Below are positions 7,189-15,081 of a stretch of 26,450 bases of DNA, piece after piece. A program made the translations under genes and the position numbers. The notes under the pieces were generated by a model that saw only the letters and a list, made by a program, of their open reading frames with translations, ran no database searches and was not told where the DNA came from. The stretch lies in NCBI GenBank assembly GCA_017394565.1, contig JAFPXW010000419.1, forward strand, positions 1 through 26,450. Direction: 5' to 3'. Position 1 is the first letter of the stretch; every line of letters starts with the position of its first letter. This stretch comes from Oscillospiraceae bacterium (GTDB lineage: Bacteria; Bacillota; Clostridia; Oscillospirales; Ruminococcaceae).

Positions 7189-7776
7189 TCAGGTTTGTTC
7201 GGAGTGATCCGCACCCCGCACGGCGCGCATCTTGCGACGGATGCGCTGCATGGCGTTGTCGATGGATTTGACACTGACGCCGAGCTTGCCGGCTGCATCC
7301 TGGTAGCTGGCTCCGTCGAGGAGAACCTGCAGAATGCGCCATTCGCGGTCAGAAAGCTGTGCCATCACCTGCAGACAGGCATCGCGGAAGGCTTCGCGCT
7401 CCAGCAGAATGCTCTCCGGCGTATCGGGATCCACGAATTCGCCGCGTGCTTCCAGTTCCTCCAGCAGATCCTCCGCCGGTGAAGCGGCATTGCGTTCCCG
7501 CCGGAGAAAGCTGCGCATCCGGTTGCAGATGCAGACCTGCGCAAAAGCCGAGAAGTGCTTCTCTCTGGCAGGATCGAACTCCGGGATCGCCTGTAACAGT
7601 GCGATCAGCCCCTCCTGCACGAGATCATCCACATCGCCGCCCTGCGCGAAACGTCCGGCATAATACCGGATCAGCCGCAGATAGCGTGAAAGCAATGCGC
7701 CCTCTGCTTCGACCGAAGTCCTGGCAAGCTGTGCCAGTTCCTCATCCGACCGGAGGTCAAGCTCCGGATCAGACAT
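7189..7776 (-). CDS. Sigma-70 family factor, SigH/Spo0H-like
   Basis: This 195-residue protein has sigma region 2 around residues 20-80 (GGDVDDLVQEGLIALLQAI) and region 4 around 135-185. The region 4 segment LSDREWRILQVLLDGASYQ and the later VKSIDNAMQRIRRKM closely parallel B. subtilis SigH, so a SigH-type factor of RNA polymerase is inferred. It is a little shorter than SigH (218 residues) and lies outside the usual rlmB-sigH setting. The ATG at 7776 follows GCAGGAGG by 6 bases and overlaps the fumarase beta gene by 8 bases, which suggests coupled translation. It might control stationary-phase or competence-type genes, but target promoters cannot be seen here. Confidence 0.85.
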   Translation of the reverse strand: MSDPELDLRSDEELAQLARTSVEAEGALLSRYLRLIRYYAGRFAQGGDVDDLVQEGLIALLQAIPEFDPAREKHFSAFAQVCICNRMRSFLRRERNAASPAEDLLEELEARGEFVDPDTPESILLEREAFRDACLQVMAQLSDREWRILQVLLDGASYQDAAGKLGVSVKSIDNAMQRIRRKMRAVRGADHSEQT

Positions 7777-8338
7777 TGCGATCCTCCTGCACGAACGCCG
7801 CGCGTCCCTGCGAGAACAGGTCGCCGCCCTGCGCATCATTGCAGACAACCAGCGGAAAATCCTCGATGCGAAGGCGTTTTACCGACTCGCAGCCGAGATC
7901 CTCGAACGCGATGACTTCCATCTCCTTGATGCAGCGTGCAGCCAGCGCACCAGCGCCGCCGACGGCACAGAGATAGACCGCGTCATTGCGCACGATGGCG
8001 TCCTGCACGGGCTTGGCACGTTCGCCCTTGCCGATCATCGCCGCCAGCCCTAAGTCCAGCAGCCGCGGCGCATACGGATCCATGCGCCCCGAAGTCGTCG
8101 GGCCGCACGAACCGATGGGTTTTCCGGGTGGTGCCGGCGTCGGACCTGCATAATAGATCACAGCGCCGTCGATCGGGAAAGGCGGTTCCTTTCCCTCGTC
8201 CAGGAGCGCCGCGATGCGCTTGTGGGCGGCATCACGCGCTGTATAGACATATCCTGAAAGCAGGATCTTATCGCCGATCTTCAGCTCTTTTGCGCATTTT
8301 TTGAGATCCTGCGCCTGGATCTTCCGGATCTCCGGCAT
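7769..8338 (-). CDS. Class I fumarate hydratase beta subunit (orphan)
   Basis: A 189-residue protein corresponding to the C-terminal half of iron-sulfur class I fumarases and tartrate dehydratases, the length expected for a separate beta subunit. Diagnostic residues lie in KILLSGYVYTARDAAHKR (about 25-42), YYAGPTPAPPGKPIGSCGPT (about 63-82) and GGAGALAARCIKEMEVIAFE (about 126-145). The beta subunit contributes substrate binding, and the 4Fe-4S cluster sits on the alpha subunit. No alpha gene is adjacent: upstream is divIVA and downstream the sigma factor. The ATG at 8338 is preferred to a GTG at 8347, which sits inside the AGAGGTGG ribosome site. Confidence 0.9.
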   Translation of the reverse strand: MPEIRKIQAQDLKKCAKELKIGDKILLSGYVYTARDAAHKRIAALLDEGKEPPFPIDGAVIYYAGPTPAPPGKPIGSCGPTTSGRMDPYAPRLLDLGLAAMIGKGERAKPVQDAIVRNDAVYLCAVGGAGALAARCIKEMEVIAFEDLGCESVKRLRIEDFPLVVCNDAQGGDLFSQGRAAFVQEDRNV

Positions 8339-8362
8339 ATGTTCCACCTCTGATGGGAGTGA

Positions 8363-9970
8363 TTATTCGCTCATGGATGCCTCAGCGTCCTTGATCAGCT
8401 CACTCATATCAAAGTTCAGCTTCTTCTGGGGCTTCGGCATGGGGGTTGCTTCTTCCTTCTGCACCGGCTTCTGGAACTGATTCTCCAGGTTCGGTGCCTG
8501 CGCGAAGTCATTCAGCATAGACTCCGCAAAGTCCTCCTTGATGGAAGGAGAGGGCTTATTGCTCTTAGGAGCATTGTTGTGATTCTGGTTGTTGTTATTA
8601 TTGTTGAAATTACGGAAATCGTTCTTCTGCTCCGGCTTGGAAGGCTCCGGCTTCTTTTCTTCCTTCTTCTCTTCCTTCTGTTCCTTCGGAACATTGAGGA
8701 TCTCCTTCGTGCGCTGCTCCTGTGCCTTGGTAGACTCCTCGACGCTGGAACGTGCCTCGGTGATGATATGGTTTACAGAATCGATCTTCTCGGTCATCTG
8801 GCTCTGTGCCTTGGCCATCAGCTCGCTGGCCTCCTTGACGCTCTTTTCCATGCCCTCGATCTCGATGGTCAGCATGGATCGGATGGTAGCGGTCAGCTGG
8901 CGAACGCGGTTCTCCTGCTCCACAGCATCCTTCTTGATGCGGACGGACTCAGCCTCAGCCTCGATCTGGGTATTCTTGAGCAGTTCCTCGGCTTCTTCCT
9001 TCGCCTTTGCGGAATGATCCTCTGCGTCCTTCAGGATGCGGGCTGCCTCTGCATTGGCATCATCAACGGTCTTCTTTGCCGTCGCATCCGCGTCGGAGGT
9101 GGTCTTCTTGGCCTTTTCCTCGGCGTCTCTGATGGTCAGTTCTGCCTTGGCATCAGCCTCTGCGATGGTCTTCTTGGAGTGCGTTTCCGCATCTCTGGTC
9201 ATCTTGTCAGCAGCAGTTTTTGCCTGGATCACGAGCTGATTTGCATTCTTCTGTGCCTCTGCGAAGATGGCGCTCATGTCCATTTCGGGCGCAACGAAGC
9301 TCGGTGCAGCGGACTGGGACTCAAGCTCCTCGACCTTCGCCTTGAGGTCGTCGATCTGGGAATCCTTCGCGAAGATCTGACCGCCGAGGTCATTCAACTC
9401 ATTCTGCATCTTAGCCAGTTCGTCTTCCTTGGCATCGAGCTGATCCTGGAGGGACTTGACGGATTCGGAAAGTTCGCCGTCAGCGCTTGCCTTGTTTTTG
9501 AGTTCGGTATTCTCTGTTGTCAGCTGGCTGATCTCGCCCTTGAGCGCAACGATCTCCTCCTGGAATTCCTTCATCTTGCCCTCATCGGCAGTGGAAGCCT
9601 GTGCCTGTGCCTGCTGCAGAAGCTGCTTCATCTTCTGGGCATCGGAGCTGCGCTCTTCCTTCTCGGTCTTGAGTGCAGCAGCAAGCTGAGCCGCCTTATC
9701 ATTCGCGCCCTGCAGCTGTGCAGCGTTGTCCTGCGCCAGCTTCTCAGCGTCGGTCGCACGCTTCTGGGCAGCCTCGAGATCCTTCTTGTACTGGGTGATG
9801 AGCTGGGACTCCTGCTTGTCGCCGTTCTCGGTCGCTTCTTCAAGCTCGGTCTCCAGCTGGCGGATCTTGCTGTTCAGCTCTTCGACGTAGATATTGACGC
9901 TCTCCTTGTCGTAGCCCTTCTGCCCCATCTTGGCATCTTTCAGAGTATTTGGAACGTGGTATTCGCTCAT
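8363..9970 (-). CDS. DivIVA-domain coiled-coil protein with 11-residue repeats
   Basis: This 535-residue protein is over three times the length of B. subtilis DivIVA (164). Residues 1-40 form the membrane-curvature-binding DivIVA start (MGQKGYDKESVNIYVEEL). Long coiled coil covers about 30-220. Residues 251-349 contain nine consecutive 11-residue repeats, each ending in Asp/Glu-Ala. An Asn-rich linker (about 454-466) and a short conserved-looking C-terminal helix (FDMSELIKDAEASM) finish the protein. It is presumably a polar or septal scaffold. It is the only gene of its transcript, between the ftsZ terminator with its own promoter and fumarase beta, 24 bases downstream. Confidence 0.88.
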   Translation of the reverse strand: MSEYHVPNTLKDAKMGQKGYDKESVNIYVEELNSKIRQLETELEEATENGDKQESQLITQYKKDLEAAQKRATDAEKLAQDNAAQLQGANDKAAQLAAALKTEKEERSSDAQKMKQLLQQAQAQASTADEGKMKEFQEEIVALKGEISQLTTENTELKNKASADGELSESVKSLQDQLDAKEDELAKMQNELNDLGGQIFAKDSQIDDLKAKVEELESQSAAPSFVAPEMDMSAIFAEAQKNANQLVIQAKTAADKMTRDAETHSKKTIAEADAKAELTIRDAEEKAKKTTSDADATAKKTVDDANAEAARILKDAEDHSAKAKEEAEELLKNTQIEAEAESVRIKKDAVEQENRVRQLTATIRSMLTIEIEGMEKSVKEASELMAKAQSQMTEKIDSVNHIITEARSSVEESTKAQEQRTKEILNVPKEQKEEKKEEKKPEPSKPEQKNDFRNFNNNNNNQNHNNAPKSNKPSPSIKEDFAESMLNDFAQAPNLENQFQKPVQKEEATPMPKPQKKLNFDMSELIKDAEASMSE

Positions 9971-10050
9971 GGTCGATCTCTCCTTCGTGGATTGTGTGGT
10001 GAGGGCAAAATTACTAATACTCCGCCCGTCCCGTTTTCATTATTATCGTT

Positions 10051-10079
10051 ATTATACCATATTTTTGGACTGCTTGCAA
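10051..10079 (-). promoter_or_regulatory. Sigma-A type promoter for divIVA
   Basis: On the minus strand, TTGCAA (10074-10079), a 17-bp spacer ending in TATGG, and TATAAT (10051-10056) lie 80 to 110 bases before the divIVA start and directly after the ftsZ terminator. Confidence 0.8.
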
Positions 10080-10133
10080 GGGACTATCTGTAAAAATCGT
10101 GGTACTCTTTTTGTACACCCTGCACAAACAACT

Positions 10134-10166
10134 AAAAAAATCCCGCCAGTATAGTGCTGACGGGAT
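10134..10166 (-). terminator. Intrinsic terminator of ftsZ
   Basis: A 10-bp stem with one G-T wobble (10140-10149/10157-10166) and a 7-base loop is followed by TTTTTTT (10134-10140) on the minus strand. It ends the ftsZ transcript. Confidence 0.92.
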
Positions 10167-10187
10167 CGTAAATTCGATGAAAATCGC

Positions 10188-11357
10188 TTAATTACCGCCG
10201 AGAATGGAGAAAATATCGTTCATATCAATGTCATTCTCCTGACGGCGCGGCGCGGAGGGCTGACCATAATCCATCTTGTCATCGAGCAGAGCGCTCTCAA
10301 GGGATTTCAGCTCGTCATTGATCTCATTCTGCGCAGCAGCCTTGGTTTCCTCGAGCTTCTTCTTGCTTTCCTCTGCCTTGGCAGAAGGTCGGTTGGTATC
10401 GGTATCGAAATCCGCCGCGATGACGGTAATGGTCATCTCGTCCTGCATTTCCTCCTTGAACGCTGCACCGAAGATGAACTGTACGTCCGGAGCCGCAGCC
10501 TCGGTGATCATCTTGGAAGCCGTATCCACGTCGGATGCGAGGGTATCCTCGGACATTGCGATATTGATGAGCAGTCGTCTTGCGCCTGCGATGGAGGTTT
10601 CGAGCAGCGGGCTGGAGATGACAGCCTTGGCCGCCTCGGTCGCCTTGTCCTTGCCCTGGCCGTGGCCGATTGCCATATGCGCGTAGCCAGCGCCCTTCAT
10701 GGTAGTGGAAACGTCCGCGAAGTCGAGGTTGATGTAGCCATCCTCCACGATCAGATCCGCAATGCTTTTGACACCGGTCTTGAGGATGTCATCAGAGAGT
10801 GCGAAGGATTCCTTCATGGTCAGCGGCTTTTCCAGACCGACGAGCAGTCTTTCGTTCGGGATGACAATGAGGGAGTCAACGTACTTTCTCAGCTCGCCGA
10901 TACCCGCCTCAGCCTGTGCCATCTTCTGCTCACGCTCGAATGCGAACGGCTTGGTCACAACAGCAACCGTCAGGATGCCCATACCCTGTGCAGTCTTGGC
11001 AACGATCGGTGCTGCGCCCGTACCGGTGCCGCCGCCCATGCCGGCGGTGATGAATACCATATCTGCGCCCTTCAGAGCCGCCTCGATCTCCTCGATGTTC
11101 TCCTCAGCGCTGTGCTGGCCGATCTCCGGCTTATTTCCTGCGCCTCTGCCCTTGGTGAGCTTTGCGCCGATCTGGATGCGCGTTGCTGCCTTGGAATTCT
11201 TGAGTGCCTTGGCATCGGTGTTGATGGTTACATATTCAATATCGCTGACATCGGAATCGACCATGCAGTTGAGCGCATTACCGCCGCCGCCGCCGACGCC
11301 GATGACCTTAATATTCACATCGGGTTCAAATGCTTCCTCATAGATGAAGTCCGTCAT
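10188..11357 (-). CDS. Cell division GTPase FtsZ
   Basis: A 389-residue tubulin homologue that forms the Z-ring. The nucleotide-binding GVGGGGGNALNCM begins near residue 20, the tubulin signature GGGTGTGAAP lies near 108-117, and the T7 synergy loop NLDFAD near 208-213 is intact. The linker (about 318-375) is Lys/Glu-rich. The extreme C-terminus reads DIDMNDIFSILGGN instead of the common IPxFLR-type peptide that binds FtsA/SepF. The ATG follows AGGAGG. It has its own promoter and terminator, and no ftsA lies next to it. Confidence 0.97.
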   Translation of the reverse strand: MTDFIYEEAFEPDVNIKVIGVGGGGGNALNCMVDSDVSDIEYVTINTDAKALKNSKAATRIQIGAKLTKGRGAGNKPEIGQHSAEENIEEIEAALKGADMVFITAGMGGGTGTGAAPIVAKTAQGMGILTVAVVTKPFAFEREQKMAQAEAGIGELRKYVDSLIVIPNERLLVGLEKPLTMKESFALSDDILKTGVKSIADLIVEDGYINLDFADVSTTMKGAGYAHMAIGHGQGKDKATEAAKAVISSPLLETSIAGARRLLINIAMSEDTLASDVDTASKMITEAAAPDVQFIFGAAFKEEMQDEMTITVIAADFDTDTNRPSAKAEESKKKLEETKAAAQNEINDELKSLESALLDDKMDYGQPSAPRRQENDIDMNDIFSILGGN

Positions 11358-11485
11358 TTTTTTTCCTCCTACCGAATCTGAATTTTCTGTTCGTCCCCTG
11401 CGGGGTTCCTTTCATGCACGCAAATACGCAGCATCGGGGATGCGCTGTGCAAATTATCTGTATCAGGACATTTTGAAACATTATT

Positions 11486-11514
11486 ATTGTAACATATCCT
11501 ACGTCAATTTGCAA
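11486..11514 (-). promoter_or_regulatory. Promoter for ftsZ
   Basis: On the minus strand, TTGCAA (11509-11514), a 17-bp spacer and TACAAT (11486-11491) are preceded by ATATGT. This gives an approximately 120-base leader to the ftsZ ATG. The intergenic interval 11358-11666 holds this promoter and the ftsQ terminator; I see no gene in it. Confidence 0.75.
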
Positions 11515-11625
11515 TAGTTTTTTTGCAAATTCTGATTTTTTCTTATTATCGACAACGTTTGCATCAGATTTCGCATCCTTTTTAACAAAAATGTACACAA
11601 AACATACATTCGATGCTGCCGGTTC

Positions 11626-11660
11626 AAAAACGTCCTGCCCCAAAAATTCAGAACAGGACG
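11626..11660 (-). terminator. Intrinsic terminator after ftsQ
   Basis: A CGTCCTG/CAGGACG 7-bp stem (11631-11637/11654-11660) encloses a 16-base loop and is followed by TTTTT on the minus strand. It starts six bases past the ftsQ stop codon and closes the PBP-to-ftsQ operon. Confidence 0.8.
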
Positions 11661-11666
11661 CTAGTA

Positions 11667-12599
11667 TCAGCCGTCGCCGTAGATCTCCTCCCCGGACTGC
11701 TCTGTGGTCTCCTCGGTGTCCTCCCCGCTCGTTTCGGATTCCGTGGTCTCCTCGGTCTTTTTCTCGGTATGCTTCTGCTTCGAAGCTTCCTTCACGGCCT
11801 TGCGGCTGGCCTCATAATCCGCCTTGTTCCGGAAGGAACACTGGTTCGTGCCGACCATCACGAGATAGCCCTCCTTGTCAGCCGGCTGCTTGGAAATGAT
11901 CTCTTCCGCAAAGTCGATCTTGTAGCCGATCTCGCTCCAGTTGCCCATGTCAAAAATGATCCGGTGGTCGAAATTGACCATAAGATCGTTATAATCCGTC
12001 ATGTCGATCTCCACGATCGGCGCCGACAGTCCGCCCTCGTAGATCAGATCCCGGAACGCAGAGAACACCTTGTCATAGCGCTCCTCCTCGGCTTTGATCT
12101 GCTGGCCGGGCGTGGTTTCCGACGGATCGTAGCCGACAATGCGAATCAGCCCCTCCTGCGGATCCATGCTGTTGTCGAGGATCCTGCCGTGCTCGCTGAC
12201 GATCAGCGTGCCGAACTCATAGACCACGTTATAGGCCGGGGTGCATTTCTGCACGCGGATCTCCAGGGTATCCGGAAACTGGCGGACGATCTCGACGCTC
12301 TCGACGTGGATGAGCGCCTCGATCGCGCGTTTTTCGGCTTCATCGGTCTTGAGGCGCATCATGTTGTCGCCGACAGAAATGCCGGTCGCTGCCACCACAT
12401 CCTCCGCGGTATAGCTGTCGGCATTGCCGGTCACGCGGATGGTCTTGATATTAAAGAAAACCGTCATGGACAGCGTGACCGTCACCACTGCTGCAAACAC
12501 GATCACCAGAAAGACATACCCCGAACGTCCGCGCTTGCGGCGGCGTGAGCGTTTGCTGTTCGTTTCGTGCTGCATACTGGTTTTTTCTACATCTCTCAT
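11667..12599 (-). CDS. Cell division protein FtsQ/DivIB
   Basis: This 310-residue bitopic membrane protein belongs to the divisome subcomplex with FtsL/FtsB. A basic cytoplasmic N-terminus (KRSRRRKRGRSG) precedes one membrane segment at about 28-48. A POTRA domain (FNIKTIRVTGNADSYTAEDV, about 49-118) and a beta domain follow. The last 45 residues form a Thr/Glu/Ser-rich acidic tail. The gene is last in the operon, 22 bases after murA, which is the usual clostridial order. The ATG follows AGGAG by 7 bases. Confidence 0.9.
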   Translation of the reverse strand: MRDVEKTSMQHETNSKRSRRRKRGRSGYVFLVIVFAAVVTVTLSMTVFFNIKTIRVTGNADSYTAEDVVAATGISVGDNMMRLKTDEAEKRAIEALIHVESVEIVRQFPDTLEIRVQKCTPAYNVVYEFGTLIVSEHGRILDNSMDPQEGLIRIVGYDPSETTPGQQIKAEEERYDKVFSAFRDLIYEGGLSAPIVEIDMTDYNDLMVNFDHRIIFDMGNWSEIGYKIDFAEEIISKQPADKEGYLVMVGTNQCSFRNKADYEASRKAVKEASKQKHTEKKTEETTESETSGEDTEETTEQSGEEIYGDG

Positions 12600-12621
12600 A
12601 ATGCTCTCCTATGTTCTGCGC

Positions 12622-13875
12622 TTACTTTCGTTCGATCCTTGCGCCCACCGCCTGCAGCGCAAGCTCAGGGCTGTCGTATCCTCTGTCGATATGGGAGATC
12701 TCCGTCAGGACGGTCTCCCCTTCCGCGCCGAGGGCTGCTGTCAGCATGGCAGCACCGCCGCGCAGATCCGTGGCACTGACAACGGCACCGTGCATCTGCC
12801 GGACGCCGCGGATGACGGCTGCGCGTCCGGCAATGCGGATATCCGCACCCATCCGGACGAGGGCATCCACATGGCGGAAGCGGTTCTCGAAGATGGTCTC
12901 CTCCATGACGGACGTGCCGTTTGCCTTGCAGAGGACCGCCATCACGATCGCCTGCGCATCGGTCGGAAAGCCCGGAAACGGCATGGTCTTGATGTACCGA
13001 AGCGGCTGGATCGGTTTTCTGCCCGAAAAGCAGATGGAATCCTGCGAACGGCTGCAACTGCCGCCCATCTCCTCGAATACATCCAGGATGCCGGTCAGAC
13101 TGGCGTCGTCCGTGTGCAGGAGCCTGAGCTCTCCGCCGGTCGCGGCGGCGCACGCGAGCCACGTCGCGGTGACGATCCGGTCGGGCATGATCCGGTGTTC
13201 GCAGCCGGTCAGCTGCTTCACGCCGCGGATGCGGATGGTTCCGGTGCCGGCGCCCTCGATCTTTGCCCCGCATTTCGTCAGGAAGTCCGCCAGATCCGTG
13301 ATCTCCGGCTCTCTTGCGGCATTGGTGATGACCGTGTCGCCGGCGGCGAGGACAGCTGCCAGCAGGATATTCTCCGTCGCGCCGACGGACGGGAATTGCA
13401 GATGGATCCTCGCGCCGTGCAGACCTTTCGGCACCGTGCAGGTGAGGATGCCGTTTTCCTCCGTGATGCGGACACCCATGCGGCGCAGGGCTTGCAGATG
13501 CAGGTCGATCGGGCGCGGGCCAAGCTCGCAGCCGCCCGGAAACCCGAGGCTGCATTGTCCCATCCTGCCCAGCATTGCGCCCAGGAAGATGATCGACGAG
13601 CGCATCTCCTGCATCAGATCCTCCGGAATGACCGCCCTGGACGGTGCATCCGCGCGGACGGTCACGGAATGTCCCTGCATCACGCAGCGAGCGCCGATGC
13701 TGCCGAGGATCCGGCACGCCGCGTACACATCCGAAAGCTTCGGGCAGTTGGTCAGTGTGCTTTCCCCCTGGCAGAGGAGCGTCGCCGCCAAGATCGGGAG
13801 GGCGCTGTTTTTGGCGCCTTGCACGGTCATGTCTCCCTCCAGCCGCCTGCCGCCCTGTATGACAAATGTTTGCAT
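12622..13875 (-). CDS. UDP-N-acetylglucosamine 1-carboxyvinyltransferase MurA
   Basis: A 417-residue EPSP-synthase-fold enzyme that transfers enolpyruvate to UDP-GlcNAc, the first committed step of peptidoglycan synthesis. GAKNSALPILAATLL (about 20-34) holds the conserved Lys-Asn pair. The loop FPGGCELGPRPIDLHL near residues 111-126 carries the catalytic Cys, so fosfomycin sensitivity at this residue is expected. Length is normal. It lies between murG and ftsQ, as in other Clostridia. Confidence 0.96.
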   Translation of the reverse strand: MQTFVIQGGRRLEGDMTVQGAKNSALPILAATLLCQGESTLTNCPKLSDVYAACRILGSIGARCVMQGHSVTVRADAPSRAVIPEDLMQEMRSSIIFLGAMLGRMGQCSLGFPGGCELGPRPIDLHLQALRRMGVRITEENGILTCTVPKGLHGARIHLQFPSVGATENILLAAVLAAGDTVITNAAREPEITDLADFLTKCGAKIEGAGTGTIRIRGVKQLTGCEHRIMPDRIVTATWLACAAATGGELRLLHTDDASLTGILDVFEEMGGSCSRSQDSICFSGRKPIQPLRYIKTMPFPGFPTDAQAIVMAVLCKANGTSVMEETIFENRFRHVDALVRMGADIRIAGRAAVIRGVRQMHGAVVSATDLRGGAAMLTAALGAEGETVLTEISHIDRGYDSPELALQAVGARIERK

Positions 13876-13930
13876 AGCCTCCCACTCCTTTCACAAGCAG
13901 TGTATGAAAAAGTGGAAGATCCTGTGAATT

Positions 13931-15055
13931 TTACTTCTTCGCCGTCAGCTTCTCGATGACGCTCCAGATGCGGTCCTCCGTATCGCGGACAGCCAGATTG
14001 GAAGCTGCCACCGCCATGCTGATGATCTTGTCAGGCGACTGATAGAGCTTCTCAATGCGTGCGATCATGTCCTCGCCGGTGACGTTCTTCTGCTCGATGA
14101 CATGCGCAGCACAGTCAATTCCCAGCACCATCGCGTTGTGATACTGGTGATTGCCAGCCACGATCGGGGACGGGATCAGGATGGAGGGTTTGCCCATAGC
14201 TTCGAGTTCTGCGAGGGCATTCGCACCGGAACGGCAGACCACGAGGTCGGCGGCTGCCATGCAGGTGTCCATATCGTTGATGTACTCCGTGATGCGGATG
14301 CGGCTGCTTTTCATGGGGATGCCGTATTCCTGCATTTTCTGCGGGAAGGTATCCTTGCCCATACCGCCGTAGCCGTGGATGTGGTTGATCGGCAGGCCCT
14401 TCGATGTGTGCCATCTGAGGACTTCTGCCATCGTGTCGTTGATGCACCCTGCGCCCAGCGAGCCGCCGAACGACAGGATCGTGAAGGCGTCGTCAAAGCC
14501 GAGCTCGCGGCGTGCTTCCTCCTTGGTCTTGCGGAACAGCTCCTTGCGGACAGGCAGTCCGGTCACGGTGTAGGGGATGCCCTCCTCGAAATACTTCAGC
14601 GCATCCTCCACCGTCAGCATGACGTGATCGACCTCCTTCGCGAGAAGCTTATTCGTCACGCCGGGATAGGCATTCTGCTCGTGGATGGCGGTCGGGATGC
14701 CCATTTTTGCCGCCATGCGGATGACCGGGCCTGCGACATAGCCGCCGGTCCCGACCGCGATGTCGGGCGAGAATTCACGGATGATCTGCTTTGCACGCGG
14801 GCCGGAGCCTGCCAGATACCAGAGTGCCTTGGCATTTCTGCCGATGTTCTCAAGGGAAATTTTCCGCTGGAAGCCCTCGACCTTGATAAATTCGATCTTG
14901 TAGCCGGCCTGCGGAACGAGCCTGGCTTCCATGTGATTCGGCGTGCCGGCGAACAGGAATTCCGCATCCGGCACATGGTCGCGTATGATGCCGGCAATGG
15001 CAAGGGCAGGATTGATGTGGCCGCCCGTGCCGCCGCCTGCGAGTAATACTTTCAT
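13931..15055 (-). CDS. UDP-GlcNAc:lipid I N-acetylglucosaminyltransferase MurG
   Basis: A 374-residue GT28 enzyme making lipid II at the inner membrane face. The G-loop LLAGGGTGGHINPALAIA (about 4-21), a second G-loop SFGGSLGAGCIND near 192-204 and the UDP-GlcNAc-binding SGANALAELEAMGKPSILIP (about 266-285) are all intact. It follows ftsW by 26 bases and precedes murA by 55 bases. Normal length and no anomalies. Confidence 0.97.
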   Translation of the reverse strand: MKVLLAGGGTGGHINPALAIAGIIRDHVPDAEFLFAGTPNHMEARLVPQAGYKIEFIKVEGFQRKISLENIGRNAKALWYLAGSGPRAKQIIREFSPDIAVGTGGYVAGPVIRMAAKMGIPTAIHEQNAYPGVTNKLLAKEVDHVMLTVEDALKYFEEGIPYTVTGLPVRKELFRKTKEEARRELGFDDAFTILSFGGSLGAGCINDTMAEVLRWHTSKGLPINHIHGYGGMGKDTFPQKMQEYGIPMKSSRIRITEYINDMDTCMAAADLVVCRSGANALAELEAMGKPSILIPSPIVAGNHQYHNAMVLGIDCAAHVIEQKNVTGEDMIARIEKLYQSPDKIISMAVAASNLAVRDTEDRIWSVIEKLTAKK

Positions 15056-15081
15056 TTAGAACAGCCTCTTTTCTGGTTGGA

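Noticed and set aside
8579..10093. 504-codon plus-strand frame rich in Leu
   Set aside because: Antisense shadow of the Glu/Lys/Ala-rich DivIVA coiled coil; the Leu-rich composition follows from reverse-complemented Glu/Lys codons.
11338..11643. 101-codon minus-strand frame between ftsQ and ftsZ
   Set aside because: It covers the ftsQ terminator and the ftsZ promoter and ends inside ftsZ; it has no protein features.
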